NCBI GenBank assembly: GCA_047602475.1
Contig: JASGHE010000006.1
Location: 372,001-436,000, forward strand
Length of the DNA stretch: 64,000 nt
DNA from: JAEUIE01 sp047602475
GTDB taxonomy: Bacteria > Planctomycetota > Planctomycetia > Gemmatales > HRBIN36
Direction: 5' to 3'
Of this stretch, positions 1-9,557 are shown one piece after another. How positions within the stretch are numbered: the first letter of the stretch is position 1; each line of letters begins with the position of its first letter. Under the pieces are notes generated by a model. The model saw only the letters and a program-made list of their open reading frames with translations. It was not told where the DNA came from and made no database searches. A program made the position numbers and the translations under genes.

Positions 1-1
1 C

Positions 2-1015
2 GGTCAACCACCTTTCGAAGGAAAGAAAGAACTGGAGATCGGCTGGAAGATCCTTCAGCAGGAGCCTGTGCCGCCTCAGCGAATTCGTTCAGAGATACCA
101 ACTGATCTGCAGACTATCTGCTTGAAGTGTCTCGCTAAGGAACCGGCGGGCAGATACAGCACAGCGCAGGCCCTGGCCGACGATCTGGCCCGGTTCCTCG
201 ACAACGTGCCGGTGCTGGCGCGACCGCTAACCATCGTGCAGCGCACCTGGCTCTGGTGCAAACGAAACCCGTTGGTGGCTGGCCTGGTCATGGCCATCTT
301 TCTGACACTGTTACTGGGGTTGGTCAGTTCCAGCTACTTCTGGTGGCGGGCCGATGAGGCGAATCGGCAACTGAAGACCGAATATCTGCTCTCGCACTGG
401 ATCGAAATGGGAAGGGTGCATCGCAGTAACAAGAACTTCGAACAGGCCCTGGAGTATTTCCAGAAAGCACGCAACTTCTATGAGCAGGAACTCCAACAAC
501 AGCCTGTCACCGCTCCCATGCTCAGCGGCCTGGCCGGCTGCTGGGAAGCGGAAGCACGGGTCGCTCTGCAAAACAAGAATCCCCAGTTAGCTGTCGAGAA
601 GCTGCTGACCGCCATCGAGATACAACGCAAAGCCCATCTGATGCTCCCTGGGTCTAACCTCTACGTCATGTTTTTGGATCAACACCTTCAGCTACTTGCA
701 GATGGTTTTCAAATGCTCAATCAGTGGGAGCCGGTACTCGCGGCCATCCGTGAGCGACGACAACTTCAAGTGCAACAGACTGACCACGACGTAATTCTGG
801 CTGAGCAGGCAGCCTGGGTGCTGGATACCACAGCAATCCCTGCCCAGTACCGCCCGGAACTACTCGAAATGGCTTTTGGGAGCCTGGAGCAGGCACGCCA
901 AAAGGGGATGCTCACTCCGGATGTGATGCGACGTTCCTGCTGGAAGAGCTTACATAAAGATATTCGTTGGCCGGCGTTGTTGGAAAGCATTCAGGCAGTC
1001 TCACCAGGAACGTGA
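2..1015 (+). CDS. Ser/Thr protein kinase, C-terminal part (5' truncated by window edge)
   Basis: The reading frame is open from base 2 and begins inside the kinase C-lobe (GQPPFEG, then the ICLKCLAKEPAGRYSTA segment typical of planctomycete Pkn2-like kinases). The catalytic residues lie outside the window. A membrane helix follows (about residues 91-114 of the visible fragment, NPLVAGLVMAIFLTLLLGLV), then about 220 residues of helical, TPR-like sequence. This is the usual layout of a cytoplasmic kinase domain joined through one membrane helix to a C-terminal sensor or scaffold region. The substrate cannot be told from the sequence. The first visible GTG (base 68) is internal and not a true start. 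Confidence 0.88.
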   Translation, partial: GQPPFEGKKELEIGWKILQQEPVPPQRIRSEIPTDLQTICLKCLAKEPAGRYSTAQALADDLARFLDNVPVLARPLTIVQRTWLWCKRNPLVAGLVMAIFLTLLLGLVSSSYFWWRADEANRQLKTEYLLSHWIEMGRVHRSNKNFEQALEYFQKARNFYEQELQQQPVTAPMLSGLAGCWEAEARVALQNKNPQLAVEKLLTAIEIQRKAHLMLPGSNLYVMFLDQHLQLLADGFQMLNQWEPVLAAIRERRQLQVQQTDHDVILAEQAAWVLDTTAIPAQYRPELLEMAFGSLEQARQKGMLTPDVMRRSCWKSLHKDIRWPALLESIQAVSPGT

Positions 1016-1181
1016 GCTATTTATCATTAGCATGCAGCCATGCATCTTCTCATGGTTCTTTACGCACCACACCTAGCCGCTCATCCTATACTACCTGAAT
1101 AGCTTCAGTTCACTCCATTCCGATGGGAGTCGCCCTCTGTCTGTCTCGTCGCACTATGCACCGGCCTGGGATCAAACCGCA

Positions 1182-3305
1182 GTGGAACTGGCGTGGGAGG
1201 GCTATGCTGAGGGATTGTTGCGCATCATTGCCGCCAACGTCCTGAAGGCCCGACAGAAACTCCCCGTCGCGGAGATCAGGGAACAACTCCTTACCTGGCA
1301 CAGCAATCCTCCACAGATTGATCGCCGACTCAAGGAACTCACGCCCGCAGCACGTACTTTGCTTGCCCTCATGCACGTGGGCAAGCGAGCCCAATGGCGG
1401 ATCGGCACGCTTTTGGAACTGGTCAGTTGTCTGAATGGACAAGGGGCTGACACCCTGGCCGTCGATGGGCTGAAGGTCGTCGAAGAAATGTTTCTTCAGG
1501 GAATGATCGTCCCTGTCGCTAACCCGGATCGCAAGAAGCTGAACAGCTTTGAAGAATGGCTGGGGCAGGGCGTCACGCAGAATTACCGAGTCTGGATCGC
1601 ACCACAGATCATGGCACGGGCAGCGAGCGATTGGGCGATGTTGCCGCAGCTGGCAAAGGCCGACCGAAGTCTCACGACCTCGGCTACCCCTCGTGAGGCG
1701 GATGGACTTGAATGGTTCCTGCGACTGGGCGTCGCTTGGCAAAGCATCAAAGACAACCCGGCCCGCCTCACACAGCAGGGCGTCTTCTTCAAGCGCGATC
1801 ATGATCGGCTCACCGAAGATGTGCTGCTGAATCAACCGCTGCACGATCATCAGATAGCCCTTCCCCAGATGGGCCACTTCGCTGTCTCGCTCGGCCTGGC
1901 CTTGGGGCTGCTCAAGCTTGATGACGTACAAGTTCTTCCTGGCAGTTTTCCAACAAGCTGGCAGACCGGCTGGAAGCCTGCGCTTACCAACTTGATCGGC
2001 GTGCTGAGCGACCTCACTACCTGGTCCGTCGCTGACGGCTGGGTGGGCATCCAGGCAGGCACCAACCCCTGGCCCTCGTCCACCATTTTGATTCTTGCTC
2101 TGCTCAGCCGAATGGACGCGAAGGAGTGGACGACACCAGCCATTCTCGCCGATTGGCTCGGTCGCAATCATTGCTTCTGGTCGCCCAGGGAATATCCACC
2201 TGATCTGAAGGGGTACGTCGAAACCCTGTTGCTTGGCATCCTCATGCCGATGCGGCTGATTCAGACTGCTCCCATAGAGGAGGAGCAGCATGCGGTGCGA
2301 CTATCCCCACTGGGCCGGTCTCTGGTGCTGGAGAAAGGGGAGGTCACGCTGGCGGAGTTCCCGAAGACGTTGCTCATTCAGCCGAACATGGAAATGGTCG
2401 CCTACCGCCAGGGGCTAAATCCGAAGATGGTGATGGAACTGAGTCAGTGTGCCACCTGGAAGACGCTGGGGGCGGCCTGCATGCTGACAATCGATCAACA
2501 CAGCGTGCATCGGGGGATGGAATCAGGGGCGAGTTTTGAATCGCTCAGCAAGCTCTTCGATCAGCACTGCGTGCATCCGCCACCAGGCAACGTCATCGAA
2601 GCGCTGTGCACCTGGGCCGCCAAGCGCGATCGACTTGCAGTGTACCAAGGTGTGAATCTGCTTGAGTTCCTCACCAAGGCTGATCTCGATGAAGCTCTTT
2701 CGCGCGGTCTCAAGGGGTTAGCTCTCGCTGATCGTTACCTGTTGATCGAGAACGAGGAAGATCTCGACTATCGCCACTTCCGAACACTGGGCACAAGAGA
2801 TTACACGCTGCCCCCGACCCAGTGCGTTCTCATGGCCGAAGATGGCATCACACTCTCGGTCGATCCCACCCGTGCTGATCTGTTGTTGGAAACCGAGTTG
2901 CTGCGGTTCACCGTCCCCTCGGTGGTGAACGAAAGCCGGTTGTACAAGATCACTTTTGCGACGCTCGATCAGGCACGGACCCAGGGGCTCAGCCTGCGTT
3001 ATCTCGAAGACTGGTTCCTGCAGCGCACCGGGGTGCCTATCTCGATGGCAGCCAGGCTGCTCTGGTCAGAACGGCCTTCTTCGACCATCACCGTGGAACC
3101 GGTGCTGATCCTGAGAGTAGCCCATGAGACCCAAGCCGACGGCCTCTGGCAATGGCCCGAAACCCGAACGCTGCTGACCGAACGGCTGGGGCCGACCGTG
3201 TTCCTGGTACAAGCCGACCACGTTCCCGCCCTGCGCAACAAGCTGGCGGAGATTAGTCTGCAACTCATCGGCGAGCAGACGCTGGAGATTAAGGCGAGTG
3301 CATGA
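1182..3305 (+). CDS. Helicase-C-like (XPB N-terminal-like) domain protein without a motor
   Basis: The product is about 707 residues. The region around residues 390-640 resembles the 'helicase conserved C-terminal' family (PF13625, XPB/Ssl2 N-terminal-like): LLIQPNMEMV, a middle winged-helix-like part, then a strand/helix block ending RYLEDWF. No Walker A or DEAD/DEAH box is visible, so it is not itself an ATPase. Family members occur with XPB-type helicases or alone; a DNA-repair or transcription role is inference. I use GTG at 1182, but the frame is open upstream with plausible residues (HYAPAWDQTA) and no ATG, so the true start may be a rarer codon upstream. Confidence 0.7.
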   Translation: MELAWEGYAEGLLRIIAANVLKARQKLPVAEIREQLLTWHSNPPQIDRRLKELTPAARTLLALMHVGKRAQWRIGTLLELVSCLNGQGADTLAVDGLKVVEEMFLQGMIVPVANPDRKKLNSFEEWLGQGVTQNYRVWIAPQIMARAASDWAMLPQLAKADRSLTTSATPREADGLEWFLRLGVAWQSIKDNPARLTQQGVFFKRDHDRLTEDVLLNQPLHDHQIALPQMGHFAVSLGLALGLLKLDDVQVLPGSFPTSWQTGWKPALTNLIGVLSDLTTWSVADGWVGIQAGTNPWPSSTILILALLSRMDAKEWTTPAILADWLGRNHCFWSPREYPPDLKGYVETLLLGILMPMRLIQTAPIEEEQHAVRLSPLGRSLVLEKGEVTLAEFPKTLLIQPNMEMVAYRQGLNPKMVMELSQCATWKTLGAACMLTIDQHSVHRGMESGASFESLSKLFDQHCVHPPPGNVIEALCTWAAKRDRLAVYQGVNLLEFLTKADLDEALSRGLKGLALADRYLLIENEEDLDYRHFRTLGTRDYTLPPTQCVLMAEDGITLSVDPTRADLLLETELLRFTVPSVVNESRLYKITFATLDQARTQGLSLRYLEDWFLQRTGVPISMAARLLWSERPSSTITVEPVLILRVAHETQADGLWQWPETRTLLTERLGPTVFLVQADHVPALRNKLAEISLQLIGEQTLEIKASA

Positions 3306-3320
3306 TGTAGCTAAACACGC

Positions 3321-3350
3321 TTTACATTTTCGAGCAACAATAGTTATAAT
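3321..3350 (+). promoter_or_regulatory. Sigma70-like promoter giving a leaderless TA mRNA
   Basis: A TTTACA box (3321-3326), an 18-nt spacer and a perfect TATAAT box (3345-3350) lie directly before the antitoxin-like gene. Only 6 nt separate the -10 box from ATG 3357, so transcription would start at or next to the A of the start codon. No Shine-Dalgarno sequence is present. Confidence 0.65.
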
Positions 3351-3356
3351 GCTTCC

Positions 3357-3605
3357 ATGAGTACAGCAATCCTCGATTCTGAAAAACGATTACAGCTGGT
3401 GGATATCCACGAAAGCTCCGAAATTGTGGACGCTCAGGGTCTGGTGGTTGGTCGTTACCTGCCTGAAGAAGAATATCGTCAGGTGTTGTATGCCTTGGCG
3501 GAATCGAAGTGTCCTTTCCCGGCAGAAGAGTTGGAACGTCGCCGACAATTAACTGGTGGCAGTTCATTGTCATCGCTGTGGCAGGAATTGGGTATCACTC
3601 CATGA
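3357..3605 (+). CDS. Small antitoxin-like protein, partner of RelE/ParE toxin
   Basis: An 82-residue acidic protein of a type often found before RelE/ParE genes in planctomycetes (segments LVVGRYLPEEEYRQVLY and PFPAEELERRRQ). No DNA-binding fold can be named with certainty. Its TGA overlaps the ATG of the next gene (ATGA), which is typical translational coupling in type II toxin-antitoxin operons. By position and family it should neutralise the downstream toxin and may autoregulate the operon through the promoter just upstream. Function rests mainly on context. Confidence 0.7.
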   Translation: MSTAILDSEKRLQLVDIHESSEIVDAQGLVVGRYLPEEEYRQVLYALAESKCPFPAEELERRRQLTGGSSLSSLWQELGITP

Positions 3606-3856
3606 AATGGACTGTAGTCTGGCTTCCCGAAGCCAAGAAAGACTTGGCCTTGCTGTGGATGCAGGCCACGAATCGTAACAGAATCACTTCTGCCGCGAAC
3701 TTTATTGATAAACGTCTGGCACGAAATCCGACGAGTGAAGGCGAATCTCGGGGTGACGGCCAGCGATTGCTGATCGTTCTTCCCCTTGCGGTGATCTATA
3801 CCGCTTCTGTGGAAGATTGCCTCGTAACCATCAGGGCTGTTTGGCAATTTGCTTAG
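3602..3856 (+). CDS. RelE/ParE-family toxin
   Basis: An 84-residue protein starting MKWTVVWLPEAKKDLALLW. It follows the RelE/ParE pattern: a first strand, a helix with a 'KKDLALLW' face, an arginine-bearing helix (NFIDKRLARNP), then the strand series ending LVTIRAVWQF. RelE-like members cleave mRNA at the ribosome and ParE-like members inhibit gyrase; the sequence alone does not decide which. ATG 3602 is chosen because it overlaps the upstream stop (ATGA). The open frame upstream to 3509 is a shadow of the antitoxin gene. Confidence 0.8.
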   Translation: MKWTVVWLPEAKKDLALLWMQATNRNRITSAANFIDKRLARNPTSEGESRGDGQRLLIVLPLAVIYTASVEDCLVTIRAVWQFA

Positions 3857-4006
3857 AGATGCTGCTGAAGCACTTGGTCATTCAAATTTCTTGAAGAAAA
3901 CACCGCCAGCAGCGAATAACCTGGCATAGCACTTTACGGAATATCCCATGGCCGTGCCTACCTCACCAAAAAAGTCAGACAGCAAATCATCACCAGCAAC
4001 TGGAAT

Positions 4007-4291
4007 ATGGTCATTGGTGAGATTCAATCAGCCCTCGAAACGGCTCAGAACCAGCCTCGACTGAAGAAACAACTACCACTCCTGAAGGGCATGCTGAAGG
4101 CTGCCCAGGCTTGGGACTCTGAAGGTATTTATCCTCTGGCACGCAGGCTCTGCAAGCTCAGCCGCAAAGTGCCGCCCGGCACCTACTATCAAAGCGCCAA
4201 ATCGTTCAAGTTCTCCGGGCAGCGAGTCACGTTGCCACAAAACGATGCTACCTGGTCATTGGGTTTAGTGCATCCGCAGATCTATCGGTGA
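4007..4291 (+). CDS. Hypothetical protein, possibly a 5'-truncated remnant
   Basis: A 94-residue basic, helical protein that I do not recognise. The frame stays open upstream of ATG 4007 back to a TAA near 3918 and reads plausibly (GISHGRAYLTKKVRQQI) without an ATG, GTG or TTG. The visible ORF may therefore be the 3' end of an older gene. It ends at 4291, about 10 bp from the convergent FHA-kinase gene. No Shine-Dalgarno sequence is obvious. Expression and function are uncertain. Confidence 0.35.
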   Translation: MVIGEIQSALETAQNQPRLKKQLPLLKGMLKAAQAWDSEGIYPLARRLCKLSRKVPPGTYYQSAKSFKFSGQRVTLPQNDATWSLGLVHPQIYR

Positions 4292-4300
4292 CAAGTTACC

Positions 4301-5510
4301 TTACACCGCCACCTGCTGCGCCACTGCCACTTTCTCCAACGCAGTCCGCAACTCCGTGGCCGTCTGATACCGCTGGGCCGGGTCTTTCGCCAGCATCTTC
4401 AGGATCACCGCCTCGAACTCCGGGGCGATCTGCGGTACCACCAGGCTGGGCTTCTGGGCTTCCGCATGACGAATCTTCTGTAGCGTGTCTACCAACGTCA
4501 GCCCTTCATGGGGCGGTCTGCCGGTCAGCAGAGCGTAAATCGTTGCCCCCAGGCTGAAGATTTCCGAACGCCCATCGATATCGACCGCTGACTTCGTCCG
4601 CTCCGGCGACATGAAGTTGATGTCACCCACCATCTGGCCCGGTTTGGTGATCTGGGCCGCCAGCGATCCTTCGAGCGCCTTGGCCAGCATCAGGTCGCCG
4701 AGCAATGCTGCCTTATCAGAATGGCGGATGAGGATGTTGTTCGGGGTAATGTTCCGATGCACGATATCATTTTCCTCGGCGTACTGCAGTGCCTCGGGCG
4801 ACATGGACCGCCACCCGCAGCGAGAACTTCCAGGGCAGCTTGCCTTCCTTGCCGATGCGTTCGATCAGCTTGCCCAGGCTTTCGCCTTCGATGTAGTCCA
4901 TGGCCACCCAGCACAGAGCGCCTTTGCGGCCGGCTCCGGAGAGTGTCACGAGGTTCGGATGCCGCAGCGGCATGATGGTTTTCATCGCCCTGACGAACCG
5001 CTGCATCTCTTCTTCGTTCTTAGAGAGTTCGGGGAAGAGTACTTTGAGGGCGACCGTTTCACCGCTGTCGCTCTCGAGAGCCTGGAACACACAGCCGGAC
5101 GTGCCGCGGGCGATGAGCTTCTTGATCTGGAAATGAGCCAGCGTGGTGCCGACGAGGTCTTCCAGTCGCTGCTCTCCCGATGCGCCTGCCGACGCTGGAG
5201 CAGCGTCTTGCCCGGCGGGGACAAAGCGAAGCTGCATTTCGCCGGCCCGGATGATATCGCCCGCCTTCAGTTGATGTGCCGACACCTTGCGGCCATTGAC
5301 GATGGTGCCGCTGGAACTGCCCTGATCGACAACCCACTTGGCCCCGTCCCGATCTTCGATTTGAAAGTGTACCCGGGATGCCTGTAGATCGGGCAGCACA
5401 ATGGTCGCCTGGGCATTGCTCCGCCCCACCACCACCGGCCCCTCAGCCATGTTGATATGATGCTCGCGCCCAGAGTCCGCTCCCGTCATCACGATAAGAC
5501 GATCTAACAT
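4301..5510 (-). pseudogene. FHA-domain Ser/Thr (pseudo)kinase, split by a 1-nt frameshift
   Basis: ATG at 5510 (MLDRLIVMTG). Residues about 10-97 form an FHA phosphothreonine-binding domain (GR 29-30, SRVH 45-48, NG 72-73). A kinase domain follows with a glycine loop (ARGTSGCVF) and lysine K156 (VALKVL). Near 4792-4796 the frame breaks after HVAR. Removing one C from the plus-strand 'GCCTCGGGC' restores HVARALQYAEEN and joins the second half, which runs to 4301. The catalytic HRD is HRN (IVHRNITPNN) and DFG is DLM (GDLMLAKALEG), so even the repaired protein lacks the usual catalytic aspartate. It probably binds phosphopeptides and acts as a pseudokinase scaffold. Confidence 0.8.
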
Positions 5511-5696
5511 ATGGCGTCCCCAGATAATTCCCGGCCCTACAAAGCCGGGGGTGTTATGCTCGAACCAAATAAGCACGGCTCTATGTCACCAACATCATTC
5601 CATGAACACCACCGATACACAAGAGATTTCGGCAGGACAGCTTGGTAGACTAAGATGGCGAGAGAAAGATCAGCCGGAACACCCTCGGAGTCGTTC

Positions 5697-6927
5697 ATGA
5701 TCCGTGTGACCACGCCGCTCATCGTGATGTTGGTTCTAATCGCAGACTCTTTCGGTCAGGGCGCCAAGCCGCTTCCCTCAGCCGTAGACCTGCGTCCCGA
5801 CTTCACGAAATATGGTTTGGTGCCCAAGAATCAGGGCAGGCGGGATACCTGTTCACTCTTTGCCATCACCGGGTTGGTCGAATTCGAGTTGGCCAGGCAG
5901 CATCCGGAGAAGGTTAGCCAGTTGTCGCAGGAATACCTGGTCTGGGCTGCCAATCAGGCAACGGGTGACAAGAACGAACAGGCGATGTTCTACGATGCCA
6001 CCCAGGGCTTGCAGATGCTGGGCATCTGCTCCGAAGTGCTGATGCCTTACAAGAACAACTGGGATCCCCAGCGCAAGCCGTCCGACGAAGCCATCGCTGA
6101 GGCGAAGGCTCGTCACCAGTGGAACGTGCAGTGGATCAAACGCTGGAACACAAAGACAGGTCTCTCTGAGAATCAACTCCAGGCCACGAAGCGACAGTTG
6201 GCTGAGAAGCATCCGGTAGCGGTGGGGCTGCGTTGGCCCAAAGAGCAGAAGCTGAATGCAGAGCATGTGCTGACGATGCCACCGCCGGGCGGTGTGTTCG
6301 ATGGGCACAGCATTCTGTTCGTCGGCTACCGGGACGATGCGAAAGAGCCGGGCGGTGGCGTATTCCTCTTCCGCAACAGCAATGGTCCAAAATGGGCAAT
6401 GCAAGGCTACGCCTGGATGCCCTATGCCTATGTGCGGGAATATGCCAACGACGCTGTCGCTCTGCATGACCTGAGTCCTGAACAAGCCCGGCAAAAGACG
6501 ATGTTGATCGAAGGCGAAGCGATGCGGATCGTCGAATCGAAGCAGTGCAGGGCATTCCCCCAGCGAGATGGCTCGCTGGGGAGCCAAACTGTGGAGCGGC
6601 AACAATCAACTCTACTGCCGATCTCAGAAGGGCAGTGTGTTGGAACTGGAATGGGAAGTCCCTCACGAGGGGGAATATCACATCGACCTGCTGGCGACCT
6701 GTGCCCCTGACTATGGCCAGGTACAGGTCAGTATGGGCGGGCAATCTCTTGGATCAGTCATCGATCTCTATGGCGGTCGAGTCTACCCCAGCGGCACTTT
6801 CGACCTCGGTACGCATCATCTCAAAGCGGGTAAGCACCGACTGAAGTTCACCGTTGTGGGCAAGAACGAACATTCCACAGGCCACGGCTTCGGGATTGAT
6901 GCGATTCAACTGCGGGTGGTGAAGTGA
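5697..6927 (+). pseudogene. Secreted papain-like (C1) cysteine protease with C-terminal galactose-binding-like domain, frameshifted
   Basis: The start MIRVTTPLIVMLVLIADSFG gives a signal peptide; the frame is open further up to 5655 but without such a signal. Papain-like features are Gln46 in NQGRRDTC, nucleophile Cys52, His204 (FDGHSILFVGY) and Asn227 (FRNSNGPKW). Around 6537-6541 the frame shifts by one base ('TCGAAGC'). The second frame continues with GHSPSEMARWGAKLWSG and a beta-rich tail (GEYHIDLLATCAPDYGQVQV) resembling carbohydrate/galactose-binding folds. The catalytic domain is intact; only the tail is lost in the sequence as given. Role: extracellular or periplasmic proteolysis. Confidence 0.8.
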
Positions 6928-7026
6928 ACTCTTACAGTTGTTGGGTGAGAGGAGCAAATAATCGGTAAGTAGATGAACTAAGACGATGGCTTCCAAATCA
7001 GCTTGGGTGTACGATAGAGAATATCA

Positions 7027-7272
7027 GTGATGAGGTTGAACATGAACGAAACCTGGCGAACGAGAATCACCGTTGAGCCGAACAAACGTGGCGGTCGCCC
7101 TTGTATTCGAGGGATGCGTATTACCGTTTATGATGTTCTGTCCTATCTCGCCGCGGGAATGACGAGTGCCGAAATACTGGATGACTTTCCGTATCTGACA
7201 CAGGAAGATATTCAGGCCAGCCTGGCCTATGCAGCTGAACGAGAACGCAGCATGCTGGTGGCTGTCGCATGA
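7027..7272 (+). CDS. DUF433-family antitoxin
   Basis: An 81-residue protein with the DUF433 signature: RITVEPNKRGGRPCIRGMRI, then VYDVLSYLAAGMTSAEILDDFPYL and a final helix (IQASLAYAAERE). DUF433 proteins carry a winged helix-turn-helix-like fold and pair with PIN-like DUF5615 toxins. Possible starts are GTG 7027, ATG 7030 and ATG 7042; the conserved part begins after the last of these. Its stop overlaps the ATG of the next gene (ATGA). Confidence 0.88.
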   Translation: MMRLNMNETWRTRITVEPNKRGGRPCIRGMRITVYDVLSYLAAGMTSAEILDDFPYLTQEDIQASLAYAAERERSMLVAVA

Positions 7273-7601
7273 AACTGCTCTTCGACCAGAATCTATCACC
7301 GAAACTGGTTCAACTGTTGGCGGATGTCTTTCCCGATTCAGTCCACGTGCAATCAATCAACTTGGACAGCAGCGATGATGATATTATCTGGGAATATGCA
7401 CTTCAAAACGGACTGGCCATTGTCACCAAGGATGTCGACTACAACAACCTGAGTATCTTGCGGGGCACCCCTCCCAAGGTCGTGTGGTTGGTAACTGGCA
7501 ACTGCACAACCAGACAAGTTGAGAAACTCCTTCGCCAAAAACGTGATGAACTGGTGGCCTTCGATAACGATCCCCTTCTCGGCACCTATGTGATACGTTG
7601 A
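7269..7601 (+). CDS. DUF5615 PIN-like toxin
   Basis: A 110-residue protein starting MKLLFDQNLSPKLVQLL, the usual N-terminus of DUF5615 (Mut7-C/PIN-like nuclease fold). Putative metal-binding acids are Asp6 and the Asp residues in SSDDDIIWEYA and VTKDVDYNNL. It overlaps the DUF433 gene by 4 bp, so the two are translationally coupled. Family knowledge suggests a metal-dependent RNase toxin; activity is not shown here. Confidence 0.88.
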   Translation: MKLLFDQNLSPKLVQLLADVFPDSVHVQSINLDSSDDDIIWEYALQNGLAIVTKDVDYNNLSILRGTPPKVVWLVTGNCTTRQVEKLLRQKRDELVAFDNDPLLGTYVIR

Positions 7602-7619
7602 GGGGTCGATTGCATTTAA

Positions 7620-9188
7620 TTAACCACCCTTCGCTCGCCAAAGCAATGGCACCATCAAGAGGCCCAGCAACCCCGCCAGCCCCAACAGATACAGCCCCGA
7701 ATGACTTTGTGGTGTCAACAACCCATGCGTGGCGTAACCCGCTTGCAGGGTGCTCAAGCTTCCCAGCTTGATTTCGATGCCCCGGGTGGTGCCATCGTGC
7801 CTGGCACGTTTGCTTTGGAACTTGATGCTGTGCGTGTTCTCGACCGTCGCAGCCAGTTGAGCGAAGGCAGCCTGGAGTTTATCGATCTCACGCACATGGT
7901 GGTACATGCCGCCGGTGGAAGCTGCCAGCCGCTGTAAGGCCTGTTCGTCGATGCCATCATCGTGCAGATCGATGGAAAGTTCCTCGAAGACTTCGGTCAG
8001 TTTGTCGGGTGATTCGACGTGATAGAACTTACCATCGGTCTCGTCAGCTAAACCTTTGAGAATACGGGGATCAATCTCTCGACCGGTACCGAGACCGAGC
8101 GTGAAGATGCGGACATCATCCTGCTTGGCCCGTTCGACGATCTCCTGCGGATGATGCCTGCTGCGGTTATCGAGGCCATCGGTCAGTAGGATCAACGCTT
8201 GTCGTGGCACCGGTCCGGAACTGGAGGCACGAGCGGCGTTCATGGTTTCGAGCGCTTCCCACAACGCATCATAGATGGCAGTATCGCCCTGAGCACGAAT
8301 GGCATCGACCTTGCTCAGCAGTCTGTCTTTGTCAGCGCCGAAATCCTCAGCACGGGAGACGACCGAACTGAAGGTGATCAGCGAGGTCTCCGCCCCGCGC
8401 TCCGGCAGTAGTTCGATATACCTGCTTGCTGCTTTCTTGAGGCTCTTCATCTTTCCCTGGTCGTTCATGCTGCCAGACTTGTCGAGCACCAGCATCGTCC
8501 GCACCGGTTGATTCTTGCCCCCTTCGCCCAGGCCGATGCAGTGCACCGGCGTCTCACGCTTCTTGGCCATTTGAATCACGTCATCAAGCTTGGCCTTGCT
8601 GTTGACATCGCGCCCATCGGTCATGACGACCAGGGCATGACGATGATCGCGCCCTTCCTTATCGAGCATCTCCAGCGCGGTCATGATGGCATCGAAGCAA
8701 GCAGTACCTCCAGCAGGTTCGCACTCGGTCACAGCTTGATACAGCGCTCCACGATCCTTGCGTGCCTGATATCTGCCATACGGTTGATGATGAAAGAGGA
8801 CGAGCCCACAACCGGTCTCTGGATCAAGCCGTTCGAGGAAGACCTTGCTGGCCCGTTGTGCCTCGGCGAGTTTCTCCTGCCGGGCCATGCTGCCGGAGGT
8901 ATCGAGCACAAGCATGGCGGAGGAGGGGACTTCGCGCAGCACCTTAGGCTTGATGCGATGCACTTCCTTGCCGTCTTCGTAAATGACGATGTCGGCCTTG
9001 GGCAGTTCTTTAGCAGGCTCGCCCTTCTTGTCTAGGATGCGGAACTTGACCGAAACCTCAAAAGACTCGTTGACATCAATGAAGCCAAGCAGCTCGATGC
9101 GATAGTCATCATCACCCGGAGCGGCGGCGACTTGCAACACAAGCATTGACAGGAGTAGGACAACGGCGAGGAAAAGATGTCTACTCAT
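7620..9188 (-). CDS. Secreted/membrane-anchored protein with two VWA domains
   Basis: Starts at ATG 9188 (MSRHLFLAVVLLLSMLVLQVAA, signal peptide) with GGAG about 9 nt upstream. The longer frame to 9248 would run into the neighbouring toxin gene. After a beta-rich segment (about residues 25-85) come two von Willebrand A domains, each with a MIDAS motif: DTSGS in the first and DKSGS in the second. The second ends in LILLTDGLDNRS and FTLGLGTG. A C-terminal membrane helix (YLLGLAGLLGLLMVPLLW) and basic tail anchor it. Paired VWA domains suggest metal-dependent protein binding at the cell envelope. Function beyond that is unknown. Confidence 0.88.
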   Translation of the reverse strand: MSRHLFLAVVLLLSMLVLQVAAAPGDDDYRIELLGFIDVNESFEVSVKFRILDKKGEPAKELPKADIVIYEDGKEVHRIKPKVLREVPSSAMLVLDTSGSMARQEKLAEAQRASKVFLERLDPETGCGLVLFHHQPYGRYQARKDRGALYQAVTECEPAGGTACFDAIMTALEMLDKEGRDHRHALVVMTDGRDVNSKAKLDDVIQMAKKRETPVHCIGLGEGGKNQPVRTMLVLDKSGSMNDQGKMKSLKKAASRYIELLPERGAETSLITFSSVVSRAEDFGADKDRLLSKVDAIRAQGDTAIYDALWEALETMNAARASSSGPVPRQALILLTDGLDNRSRHHPQEIVERAKQDDVRIFTLGLGTGREIDPRILKGLADETDGKFYHVESPDKLTEVFEELSIDLHDDGIDEQALQRLAASTGGMYHHVREIDKLQAAFAQLAATVENTHSIKFQSKRARHDGTTRGIEIKLGSLSTLQAGYATHGLLTPQSHSGLYLLGLAGLLGLLMVPLLWRAKGG

Positions 9189-9225
9189 AAGAAGTGCTCC
9201 AGGGTGGGCTATTATACGGAGTGAG

Positions 9226-9557
9226 CTACGAGTCTTCGGAGACTTCAAAGATCGTTTTTAAGTAATCACGCCTTCCATCGATGACATGATAAATGATAAT
9301 GCCATCGGGAATGGGAAGATAGAACACGAGGTAGTTCTTAAAGCTCCTCACTTTGCAAGCCCGCAATCCTCGATAGGTGGTGTTCAGCAACTCGGCAACT
9401 TCGGTGCCTCCTTCAGGCACTCGAGAGAGAGCCATTCATAAGTTTCCCACACTGAATGAAAGAAACGTCGTGCGGCCATGGGACTGTGTCGATGAAGAAA
9501 TTCAACAATTTCATTCACATCCCAGGCTGCACTGGGCTTTTCAAAGACTTTTGGCAT
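9226..9557 (-). pseudogene. ParE-family toxin, broken by a 2-nt insertion in a (CT)n tract
   Basis: The gene starts at ATG 9557 (MPKVFEKPSAAWDVNEIVEF) and reads as a normal ParE N-terminus to ETYEWLS. The other frame supplies the rest: SRVPEGGTEVAELL, then VRSFKNYLVFYLPIPDGI and VIDGRRD. The break lies in the plus-strand GAGAGAGAG tract at 9423-9431. Removing one dinucleotide rejoins WLSRV. The unrepaired frame stops soon after. The start overlaps the antitoxin gene by 17 bp. Either the toxin is inactivated, the tract is a slippage site, or the assembly has an error. Confidence 0.8.
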
